Assembly (NCBI GenBank): GCA_964631335.1
Contig: CAZVXD010000009.1
Span: 1-33,767, forward strand
From: JAFGHJ01 sp964631335
GTDB taxonomy: Bacteria; Hydrothermota; UBA3072
Length of the DNA: 33,767 nucleotides
Direction of reading: 5' to 3'
Under the pieces are notes generated by a model. It saw nothing but the letters and a program-made list of their open reading frames with translations. It was not told where the DNA came from and made no database searches. Every line of letters begins with the position of its first letter. Position 1 is the stretch's first letter. Shown here piece by piece: positions 1 to 7,092 of the stretch. The position numbers and the translations under genes are program-made.

Positions 1-21
1 GACGTATCACTTTCTGACATA

Positions 22-1863
22 TCAGTTAGAGAACTTTTCTTCTACTTTACTCCAGATTTTTTTTATGTTGTCTGTTAAAGGACTGCTGGTATATTCTACC
101 ACCGATAGTCTCCTCATCTGGGCTTCTGTTACCTCTTTGCCGTAAGGGATTGTCCCCAGGAAATCCGAATGATATTTTTCCGCTATTTCCTTAATTTTTT
201 TCGTTAATTCTTCATTTAAATCGTGTTTATTTACCACTACGCCGGACTTTACGCCGAAATGCTTGATTACCTGTAAAACCCTTTCTAAATCGTGTACCCC
301 CGATACTGTGGGTTCAGTCACCGCGAGCGCGAAATGCACTCCTGAAATAGAGGAAATAACAGGGCATCCCGTTCCGGGAGCTCCGTCCATTATCGCGGCG
401 GAGTTACCTTCTCCTGCGAGCAGAGCCGCTTTATCCCTTACCAGTGTTACCAATCTGCCGGAATTCTCCTCGGCTACGCCTAATTTAGCGTGGCTCATCG
501 GTCCGAAACGTGTATCGGAAATAAACCATTCTCCGTTTACCGCTTTTTTGCTTTTTATGGCGTCGAATTTACAAACAAGTTCGCATACCCCGCAGCCCTC
601 GCAGGCAAGTTCGTCCACCTCGTATATTTTTTGCCCGTTTTTTTCGATTGTTTTGATGGCGGAAAACCTGCAGGCTTTTTCGCATTCGCCGCACCCGGTA
701 CATTTATCCTGGTCTATTTTTACTTCTACTCCTCCGCTGAAATAGCCTTTTTCTTTTATTTCAGGAGATAAAACCAGGTGTAAGTCAGCAGCGTCCACGT
801 CACAATCGGCGATTATGGTAGATTTAGCAAGAGCGGTGAAACTAGCGGTGAGAGAAGTTTTACCTGTTCCTCCTTTACCGCTTATAACGACCAATTCCTT
901 TAATCTTTTGCTCGATGAACCCTCGTATTTTTTCGCTGCTTCAGGAGCTTGGTTATCTGATATTTTTACTCTAACTGTTTTTTTTCTAACTATTCTTTCT
1001 TTTCCTGCCAGGTTTAATATTTTATCCGCGATATTTTTGAATATTTTTTTCACTTCCGGAAACTTTTCTACAGCTATTTCCCCGCGGGAATAGCTTTCCG
1101 CTATCCTTCGTTCGTCCGGGATTTCGCCTATAATATCCAGTTTTTCTGTTTCGCAGTATTCCTTCAAGGCGTTATCCATATATTCGGCCCGGTTGACTAT
1201 TATCACGGGTTCTATTCCTATTTCCCGGGCCATATCCACGGAAAGCTTTAAATCGTTTATCCCGAAAGGGGTGGGATCGGTAACCAGGACACATAAATCA
1301 GAATCCTTAACCGTTTCCACAACGGGGCAGCTTGTTCCCGGCGAAGAATCTAAAATATTAATTCCTTCGCCGGTATATTCTTTAACCTTTTTTACCAGCC
1401 GGGGGGACATTCCGCCTTCCGCTGTTTCCAGAAGGGCGTAATAAACTTTTATATCCCCGCTCGCGCCTTCTTTTACAACACCGATTTTTCTTTCTTTTTC
1501 GATGATGGCGCCTGTGGGGCAGGCGATAGTGCAGCCGCCGCAAACATGACACAATTCCTTAAATATTAGAACCTTGTTTTTGACGACCGCAATTGCGTTA
1601 TAATGGCAAATATCGGCGCATCTGCCGCATAAAGTACATTTGTCCTGATCTACTTCCACGGGTGAAAGTAAATTAACGTCTTCCTGTTTCTCTACAAACG
1701 GATTTAAAAAAAGATGCCCGTTTGGCTCCTCGACATCGCAATCGAGGTAACGGACTTCGTTGCGCTTTTCGGATAAAACTTTCGCCAGGTTTGTGGCTAT
1801 GAAAGTTTTTCCCGTTCCGCCTTTTCCGCTTGAAATGGCTATACTTACCCTGTTTTTTATCAC
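22..1863 (-). CDS. Fused tandem MinD-type ATPase with two inserted ferredoxin domains
   Basis: This 613-residue cytoplasmic protein contains two complete copies of the MinD-superfamily ATPase that carries an inserted 2[4Fe-4S] ferredoxin. Deviant Walker A loops (GKGGTGKT) lie at residues 13-20 and 329-336. Copy 1 has CxxCxxCxxxC clusters at about residues 76-86 and 105-115; copy 2 has them at about 388-398 and 421-431. In related anaerobes the two halves are normally separate adjacent genes beside NifX/NifB-like and DUF5320 genes, and they are thought to act in Fe-S or metallocofactor assembly; the exact reaction is not established. The start is GTG at 1863, sharing a GTGA overlap with the stop of the upstream ferredoxin, so translation is coupled. 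It is the last visible gene of the operon that starts at 3533. A linker rich in Lys and Ala (about residues 286-320) joins the halves. I am sure of the domains and unsure of the role. Confidence 0.9.
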   Translation of the reverse strand: MIKNRVSIAISSGKGGTGKTFIATNLAKVLSEKRNEVRYLDCDVEEPNGHLFLNPFVEKQEDVNLLSPVEVDQDKCTLCGRCADICHYNAIAVVKNKVLIFKELCHVCGGCTIACPTGAIIEKERKIGVVKEGASGDIKVYYALLETAEGGMSPRLVKKVKEYTGEGINILDSSPGTSCPVVETVKDSDLCVLVTDPTPFGINDLKLSVDMAREIGIEPVIIVNRAEYMDNALKEYCETEKLDIIGEIPDERRIAESYSRGEIAVEKFPEVKKIFKNIADKILNLAGKERIVRKKTVRVKISDNQAPEAAKKYEGSSSKRLKELVVISGKGGTGKTSLTASFTALAKSTIIADCDVDAADLHLVLSPEIKEKGYFSGGVEVKIDQDKCTGCGECEKACRFSAIKTIEKNGQKIYEVDELACEGCGVCELVCKFDAIKSKKAVNGEWFISDTRFGPMSHAKLGVAEENSGRLVTLVRDKAALLAGEGNSAAIMDGAPGTGCPVISSISGVHFALAVTEPTVSGVHDLERVLQVIKHFGVKSGVVVNKHDLNEELTKKIKEIAEKYHSDFLGTIPYGKEVTEAQMRRLSVVEYTSSPLTDNIKKIWSKVEEKFSN

Positions 1864-2204
1864 CTTCTACCTCCGCCGCCTCTGCCGTTTCCTCTTCCGT
1901 CACGGGGACCTTTTCCTAAACCTCTTCCCATTCCTCTCCCTAAACCTCTGCCCATACCGTCCGTTATCCCGGAACCAGGGAGTGTTTGTCCTTGACCAGA
2001 AGGATCATTCCGCTGAATTTTGGCGTCGATATCTGAATCAGAATAGATCGCGTCTGCCGGACAGGCCGAGACGCATACGCCGCAATTTTCGCACTTTTCT
2101 TTTTCGATTTGGGCTTTGCCGTCGCTCATCGAAATCGCCCTAACGGGACACACATTCAAACAAATCCCGCATCCCGTACATTTTGTTTCGTCTACTTTAA
2201 ACAT
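1860..2204 (-). CDS. 2[4Fe-4S] ferredoxin with Gly/Arg-rich tail
   Basis: A 114-residue protein. The first ~60 residues form a bacterial-type ferredoxin with two CxxCxxCxxxCP clusters (CTGCGICLNVCP and CENCGVCVSACP), each able to bind a [4Fe-4S] cluster. The last ~45 residues are a low-complexity tail of repeated GRG, GLG and GMG units ending in GGGGRR. The tail resembles the Gly/Arg segment of the DUF5320-type protein encoded at 3195-3533. A GGGAG Shine-Dalgarno lies 7 bases before the ATG. The stop overlaps the GTG start of the fused ATPase by four bases, which suggests the ferredoxin is made together with the ATPase and may pass electrons or clusters to it; that partnership is inference. 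Confidence 0.9.
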   Translation of the reverse strand: MFKVDETKCTGCGICLNVCPVRAISMSDGKAQIEKEKCENCGVCVSACPADAIYSDSDIDAKIQRNDPSGQGQTLPGSGITDGMGRGLGRGMGRGLGKGPRDGRGNGRGGGGRR

Positions 2205-2231
2205 TTTACATCTCCCGTGGTATAATTTATT

Positions 2232-2588
2232 TTAATTCCGGAGTTCTTCAAGCCGTTTCAGAGTCTTTTCTGCGATGATTTTTTCTTTGTTGAAATGTTT
2301 TATCATTCTTGACAAACATTTACTTTTTTCTTCTTCACCGCCGAGATATTTAGCGCAGTCTTCCATAAAACCTTTTGTCATTTCTACATTTATTTTTACG
2401 CTCTCCGGTATTTTTTCGCTGTCGTGCCGTACAGCCTCCGCCGCGCACGCGCTGTGACATATTCCGCAGCGTATGCAATTTTCCATTTTTATTGCCGCTC
2501 TGTTGTTTTCCATAACTATTGCCCCCGCGGGGCACTCTTCAACGCAAATTCCGCAACCTGTACATCTACTATCATCTACCCAGGGCAT
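2232..2588 (-). CDS. 2[4Fe-4S] ferredoxin with C-terminal helical extension
   Basis: A 118-residue protein. The N-terminal half carries two cysteine clusters, CTGCGICVEECP and CIRCGICHSAC, typical of 2[4Fe-4S] ferredoxins. The second lacks the usual proline after its last cysteine. Residues ~60-118 form a charged, probably helical extension containing two more cysteines, with no domain that I recognise. The ATG is preceded by a GGAG ribosome-binding site. Its 5' end overlaps the 3' end of the upstream methyltransferase gene by 17 bases, so the two are translated from one message. It is likely an electron carrier or cluster donor for the Fe-S operon. Confidence 0.88.
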   Translation of the reverse strand: MPWVDDSRCTGCGICVEECPAGAIVMENNRAAIKMENCIRCGICHSACAAEAVRHDSEKIPESVKINVEMTKGFMEDCAKYLGGEEEKSKCLSRMIKHFNKEKIIAEKTLKRLEELRN

Positions 2589-3156
2589 TTTTTTCTCCTT
2601 TTCTAAAATTTAAAACAATACCTTCTTCAAATGACCCACTATGCAATAATTTAGATTTGATTTTTTCATTAAGAACAAATCCGGAATCTTCAATTTCCTT
2701 GATAACGGCTTCGATGCTGACATCGGCGAATTCTCTTGAAGGTAAGTTTCCGATACAATGTTTCGGATAGACCGAAAACAGAGCTTCTTTTCTCAAAATT
2801 CTATGGAAACCATTATAAATGATTTTTCTGTCCGACGAGTTTATGTGATGAAGTACATCATAACAAAGAACAACATCTACCGAATTATCTTCCAGGGAAG
2901 AATTTTTTATGTCGCTTATCAATTCAACGTTTTTTATATTCTCTTCCGCCACCGCTTTTCCCAACTCATTTAAAACGGATTTATTATTATCGAGGGCGTA
3001 AATAACACCTATGTTGCCGACTAACTTTGCCGCGGGGACAGTATAATACCCTTTCCCGCAACCGAAATCCACTACAGTGTAACCGATTCTTACTCCGATT
3101 TTTTCTAAAAAATCGGTTCCCTCTTCTTCATACCACTTAGCAAGGTCGCTTTTCAT
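2572..3156 (-). CDS. Class I SAM-dependent methyltransferase
   Basis: A 194-residue cytoplasmic protein with a Rossmann-type methyltransferase fold. Motif I is VDFGCGKG at residues 29-36, the acidic post-I residue lies in ALDNN, and motif IV is close to VVLCYDVLHHI. The family (Methyltransf_11/31, UbiE/ArsM-like) transfers a methyl group from S-adenosylmethionine to small molecules or proteins; the substrate cannot be read from the sequence. No strong Shine-Dalgarno precedes the ATG, so expression may depend on coupling with the gene 38 bases upstream. The 3' end overlaps the ferredoxin gene by 17 bases. Its position inside an Fe-S/MinD operon suggests a metal-, metalloid- or cofactor-related substrate, but that is only context. 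Confidence 0.82.
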   Translation of the reverse strand: MKSDLAKWYEEEGTDFLEKIGVRIGYTVVDFGCGKGYYTVPAAKLVGNIGVIYALDNNKSVLNELGKAVAEENIKNVELISDIKNSSLEDNSVDVVLCYDVLHHINSSDRKIIYNGFHRILRKEALFSVYPKHCIGNLPSREFADVSIEAVIKEIEDSGFVLNEKIKSKLLHSGSFEEGIVLNFRKGEKNALGR

Positions 3157-3194
3157 CGTTTAGAACTTTTTCAACCCTTTTAGTTCGAGGGCGG

Positions 3195-3533
3195 TTATTT
3201 TTTTGTTTCTGCTTTCAGTTCTTTTATTCTTTTTTTAACCGCTTCCAGCTCGTTTTCTAAAGCCCTGGCTTGTTCCGCAAGCATACCGGCTTCCTGTTCG
3301 GACGAGATTCTCTCGGGATAAGCCGGGTAAGGAGTGGCATAACCATAATTCGCTCCGTACGCGTAGCCGGCTCTTCTCCAGCCGAAACCTCGCCCCCAAC
3401 CGCGACCGAATCCGCCGCCTCTACCAAAACCTCGATTCATGTACCCCGGTGTCGAATACCCGGCGCAAAAGCCCGCGCCTCTTCCTGTCATCGGACCCAT
3501 GCCCGCTGGGCCAGTTCTGTCTCCTAATGGCAT
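3195..3533 (-). CDS. DUF5320-type Gly/Arg/aromatic-rich small protein
   Basis: A 112-residue protein. The N-terminus (MPLGDRTGPAGMGPMTGRG) is the typical opening of the DUF5320 family, whose function is unknown and which is often found beside MinD-ferredoxin ATPases and NifX-like proteins in anaerobes. Residues ~20-75 are rich in Gly, Arg, Tyr, Phe and Trp with one cysteine. Residues ~76-112 form a charged coiled-coil-like helix (EQARALENELEAVKKRIKEL). A strong GGAGG site precedes the ATG. It is the first gene of the Fe-S operon and directly follows the promoter and Fur-box-like operator at 3600-3648. The family assignment is firm; the role is unknown. Confidence 0.85.
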   Translation of the reverse strand: MPLGDRTGPAGMGPMTGRGAGFCAGYSTPGYMNRGFGRGGGFGRGWGRGFGWRRAGYAYGANYGYATPYPAYPERISSEQEAGMLAEQARALENELEAVKKRIKELKAETKK

Positions 3534-3599
3534 ATTTTCCTCCTTTTTTTGTTTTTAAAAACGGACAATTTAAACGTTACCTTATCAATCATGCGTTAT

Positions 3600-3619
3600 T
3601 GAAAATGGTTTTCATTATC
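3600..3619 (-). promoter_or_regulatory. Fur-box-like operator
   Basis: The minus-strand sequence GATAATGAAAACCATTTTC (3619-3601) matches the classical 19-base Fur box at 16 positions. It contains the inverted repeat TGAAAA-CCA-TTTTCA (3614-3600). It lies between the -10 element and the expected transcription start, where a bound repressor would block RNA polymerase. Iron-dependent repression of the Fe-S operon is therefore inferred. No regulator gene is in view. Confidence 0.6.
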
Positions 3620-3620
3620 A

Positions 3621-3648
3621 ATAATAATCAAAAAAATTTTTTTGTCAA
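3621..3648 (-). promoter_or_regulatory. Sigma-70 promoter of the Fe-S operon
   Basis: On the minus strand there is a perfect -35 TTGACA (3648-3643), a 16-base spacer and a -10 TATTAT (3626-3621), one mismatch from consensus. Transcription would start near 3614, giving a leader of about 80 bases before the ATG at 3533. Confidence 0.75.
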
Positions 3649-3763
3649 TACCTTTTTCTTTGGAATCGTAAGTTTTGGTTTGGGTGTTCGGGGTATTTGA
3701 TAGAATAACTTGAAAGAGGAAAGAGTTACGGTAAAAAACCTGAAGATATAAGAAACGATAAAA

Positions 3764-3788
3764 ATATCCTATTGGTTTTTAGGATATT
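3764..3788 (-). terminator. AU-rich inverted repeat, possible weak or back-up terminator
   Basis: A perfect 9-bp inverted repeat, AATATCCTA / TAGGATATT, with a 7-base loop is followed on the minus strand by a run of five Ts. It would sit 3' of the stronger hairpin that ends the protease operon. The stem is AU-rich, so termination would be weak. The rest of the 400-base space between 3534 and 3933 shows no gene that I can support. Confidence 0.35.
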
Positions 3789-3883
3789 AAGGCCGCTGTC
3801 TTATGGGCTGGCGTTAATACAAAAAACATAAATTTTGATATTTGGGTAAAATCTTTTTGATGAAGAAATGAAAGTTGTATATG

Positions 3884-3915
3884 AAAAGAGCCGCCCTTAA
3901 CAGGGCGGCTCTTTT
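3884..3915 (-). terminator. Rho-independent terminator of the secreted-protease operon
   Basis: A perfect 14-bp hairpin has GC-rich core arms GAGCCGCCCT and AGGGCGGCTC, a 4-base loop, and A/T runs on both sides. It lies 18 bases beyond the stop codon of the C25 protease gene. Flanking T-runs on both strands would let it work in either direction, but the only gene ending here is on the minus strand. Confidence 0.85.
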
Positions 3916-3933
3916 TAGTTGAGGCTTTTTTTG

Positions 3934-6900
3934 TTATCTTAAGACAGTAATCTTATAAACTTCCGGTTTGGTCTCTCTTTCTTGTAGAATTCTGAAAAAG
4001 TATATGCCGGATTTAAATTGACCAAAGTTTAGTTGTTGTTTTCCTGCCTTTAGTTTATAGTCTTGTTTCTCTATAATTCGTCCGGCAATATCAATAAGTT
4101 CGATGCTCGCTCTTTTCTCAGAGTTGGATGAAACGTTTAGGATAACGGTTCCCATTGTAATGGAAGCAGCAGGTTTAATATAGTTTTCACATATCTTTCC
4201 GTTGTCGATTGCGCTTGTGTCTTTTGTGGTTTTAAATACTGTCAGATAACCAATATCTTCCGCGCTATGTTCGACTTCAAGGTCCGCAGACTGTTCTTCT
4301 TCTACCTTTAGTTTGACCTCGGTATTGGTTATATCTCTGTAACGTAAACTTGCCGGATCGCTTTCTTTTTCGCAACGGTGTTTTTTTATATCGGGGCGAG
4401 ATGTTTGCATACCAGCAAGGAATACGGGTGCGTTTAAGGTGTCTATGACAGGAAAATCGATTGTATTCCATTCGTGATCTATAGCGGGAGTTTGTCCTGG
4501 TGATGTTTTGGTGGCCGTGAATATTTCATTATCTTTTATTTTTCCGCTACCGGTCTGTATGGCAATATAATGGATAAGTTCCGGTTTTTCATGGCAGGTT
4601 TTATGTAAATCTTCGTTATTTTCTTCATTTTGGATCATAGCTTTAAATCCGTATGGAGTTATGTCTTTTATACGGGTCACTACAGGGAAATCAAGATTAT
4701 CGGTAACTGTCTGAGTGAGTACTATTATATCGCTGTAGCATTTAAAGCCCCGGGATTTGAAATTAACTGTAATCCAATTTTCGTAAGTAGGGCAGCAAAT
4801 CCGACCGGCTTCCCAGGTTTTGCCGCCTATACAATGTACGCCTTGTTCCATTGCCAGAAAGGAAATGGTTTCTTCTCCGTGGATTCCGTCGAGATAACCC
4901 CATTCCTCTATTTGGAATTTAAATCCATTTGATTCTACATCTTTGATTCTTATAGTTGTTGGGCTGCTGTCATTATATGAAGGAGGGCCCATTACAATAA
5001 TAGGGTTATTGTATGTTTCGGGGAAATTAACACTGTGCCACTGGGAACGATCTGTCTGATCAGCTGAAATTTTTTCTGCTAAAAGCTTAATGCCGTCTTT
5101 AACTGTTATTTTTCCTTCATAAGGCAGCATATTTTCTTTTGTAACAGTTATGCTCATTGTTCCTCCTGTAGTGGGATTTATCTGTAGACTCAGGTGCCCA
5201 TTTTCATCTGTGTAACCACGTTCATAAACTTCGTTCCCTTTCCAGAGGCAAACATAAGTATTGCTAACGCCGTTTCCTTTACATCTGAGGGTATCCTCAG
5301 TCACAGTTATAATCACATTTTTAAATCCTGTATTTATAAGTGTATCATGATAAACATTCATTTTTCCTGGAATATCAGTCCAAACTCTCATCAAAGGACA
5401 TCCCAAAAGAGTATGATTGCTTTGCACATAATAGAATGGGAATTCATTCTTAGATAGAGCTTCGGCAACTCCTATGTTGGTAATCTTATCAACAAAAAGT
5501 TTATTAAGAAAAGAAGTTTCTAATATTCCCAGCTGAACGTATTGACCGCCGTATCGTGTATATCCTCTAAAAGCTGGTCCGCCTGCATCCGGATACACCG
5601 TGAAAATTTCTCCCATGCATGGAGCTCTGGTGTACCAGAACCTTTCCGGGAATTTTTCCCAATCGAAGGCAGCTTGAAAGCATGAAGCCGCACTAAAAAT
5701 ACTATAGTAGCCTTTGTTTTTAAGCGAATCCAATCCGTTTCCGGGGTCATTTCTGCAATTACCCTGCCAATCAACGGAATCCAGGCTTACAAGAAAATTT
5801 CTTTCTTTGCTGGGGCTATTATTGCCGGGAGCTGAAACTGTAATATTATCAGGAGAACCATGCCCATAAGAAAATAATAAGCCAAAGTGCTCGTTCATTT
5901 TTTTTATAACATCACTCCCTTTAGGATTTAAACCATCAGTTTCTTCAAGCAATGTAGTATCATGCGAAATATAACCGGGTAATTGCGCGTTTTCAATAGT
6001 GTAAGCAGGACCATCCCTCACATCGTCAGATCCAGTCCACAAGATTTTTGTAAGATACTCTGCATTTCCTTGTCCGGGGTTCGTCTCATAACTTACTAAT
6101 TTTTCAAACCAATTTGAAACTTCCTGGAGATTGTCACAGGGTATGCGCCCTACATATAGTTCGGGAAAAACATCCACCGAATCATCAAGAGGTTCTCCTA
6201 AAAACTCATCGCCGTCTACATTCCAGTTGCCGTTCAAATCAGAATAATAAAGGTCTGAGGGTGCCTGAAAATCAACAAAAGTATCGTTCCTGGAATAAGT
6301 TCCATATCTTACAGGAACAATATCTTCATCTCCGCCTAATAGAACCCAGTTAACACCTTCTTCATATTTTTCCATTAAATAGCCGCGAATTGCTCCGGGA
6401 GGATCATGAAGCCCGGAGATATGATCATAGTAATTTTGAGTAGATATTATATCTTCTACAGTGGTTATCTCCGCTATAATACCTTTCTTTTTTAAATAAT
6501 TGGCAAATATCTCAAAACCGGATTTTAGTGATTCGTTAGTTATTATTATATACTCGGTATTAAGAGATCTGACTGCGCCTCTTACTTTAGGAAGCAAAGA
6601 AATCTCATAATCGTTATCGATTATACTTCTTAGGGCTTTCCCTTCTATATCGGAATATTGCGTGCGAACTTTCTGGCTTATATTATGTTTACCTGAAGAA
6701 TTCGTATAAACAGTAAGTCTAATATTATCATAAAAAATAATCTTATTTTCTCCAGGTAACGAAACTAACGGATATACGGCAATGCGGGCTATACTGTTTC
6801 CCGCGAGGACATTTGTGCCTATTAATTCCGCCCTTACTTCAGGAGAAAGGCTTTCCTTTTTATAATCTAAATAGTTCGGAGGAGTTTTGATTTCGTCGAT

Positions 6901-7083
6901 TTTTGTAAGTATGCGGGAGGTTAATACTTCAACTTTTAGAGACTCTGCTTCTTCTCCCTCGGGAAGAACCAGATTTACAACATCAACCGGTAATATGGAA
7001 TTTTTGTCGTACCTGCATTCAAAAACAATTGATGGAAAAGCTATAAGGGGAAGATACAATATTAAAAATAACATTCTTTTCAT
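3934..7083 (-). CDS. Secreted gingipain-family (peptidase C25) cysteine protease with lectin-like repeats and T9SS sorting domain
   Basis: A 1049-residue exported protein. Residues 1-17 form a signal peptide (MKRMLFLILYLPLIAFP). Residues ~20-165 resemble the C25 propeptide region, and ~175-570 the C25 catalytic domain, with the His of YGHGS at 408 and the Cys of SAASCF at 468 as the likely catalytic dyad. Residues ~668-970 hold about three repeats with W-x-x-VNF, a proline-rich strand and R-IKD-x-x-x-x-GF motifs, similar to H-type lectin domains. The last ~75 residues form a type A T9SS sorting domain with the (I/L)-D-(I/V)-x-G-(R/K)-x-(I/V) and SGIYFFR signatures. It should cross the outer membrane by T9SS and act on the surface or outside the cell. 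It is the last gene of a three-gene operon, 9 bases after the previous gene, and is followed by a strong terminator. The substrate is unknown. Confidence 0.9.
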   Translation of the reverse strand: MKRMLFLILYLPLIAFPSIVFECRYDKNSILPVDVVNLVLPEGEEAESLKVEVLTSRILTKIDEIKTPPNYLDYKKESLSPEVRAELIGTNVLAGNSIARIAVYPLVSLPGENKIIFYDNIRLTVYTNSSGKHNISQKVRTQYSDIEGKALRSIIDNDYEISLLPKVRGAVRSLNTEYIIITNESLKSGFEIFANYLKKKGIIAEITTVEDIISTQNYYDHISGLHDPPGAIRGYLMEKYEEGVNWVLLGGDEDIVPVRYGTYSRNDTFVDFQAPSDLYYSDLNGNWNVDGDEFLGEPLDDSVDVFPELYVGRIPCDNLQEVSNWFEKLVSYETNPGQGNAEYLTKILWTGSDDVRDGPAYTIENAQLPGYISHDTTLLEETDGLNPKGSDVIKKMNEHFGLLFSYGHGSPDNITVSAPGNNSPSKERNFLVSLDSVDWQGNCRNDPGNGLDSLKNKGYYSIFSAASCFQAAFDWEKFPERFWYTRAPCMGEIFTVYPDAGGPAFRGYTRYGGQYVQLGILETSFLNKLFVDKITNIGVAEALSKNEFPFYYVQSNHTLLGCPLMRVWTDIPGKMNVYHDTLINTGFKNVIITVTEDTLRCKGNGVSNTYVCLWKGNEVYERGYTDENGHLSLQINPTTGGTMSITVTKENMLPYEGKITVKDGIKLLAEKISADQTDRSQWHSVNFPETYNNPIIVMGPPSYNDSSPTTIRIKDVESNGFKFQIEEWGYLDGIHGEETISFLAMEQGVHCIGGKTWEAGRICCPTYENWITVNFKSRGFKCYSDIIVLTQTVTDNLDFPVVTRIKDITPYGFKAMIQNEENNEDLHKTCHEKPELIHYIAIQTGSGKIKDNEIFTATKTSPGQTPAIDHEWNTIDFPVIDTLNAPVFLAGMQTSRPDIKKHRCEKESDPASLRYRDITNTEVKLKVEEEQSADLEVEHSAEDIGYLTVFKTTKDTSAIDNGKICENYIKPAASITMGTVILNVSSNSEKRASIELIDIAGRIIEKQDYKLKAGKQQLNFGQFKSGIYFFRILQERETKPEVYKITVLR

Positions 7084-7092
7084 TTTGCCTCC

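Noticed and set aside
1760..2143. 127-codon plus-strand frame opposite the ferredoxin and ATPase genes
   Set aside because: Arises from the Gly/Arg-rich codons of the ferredoxin tail on the other strand; no start signal.
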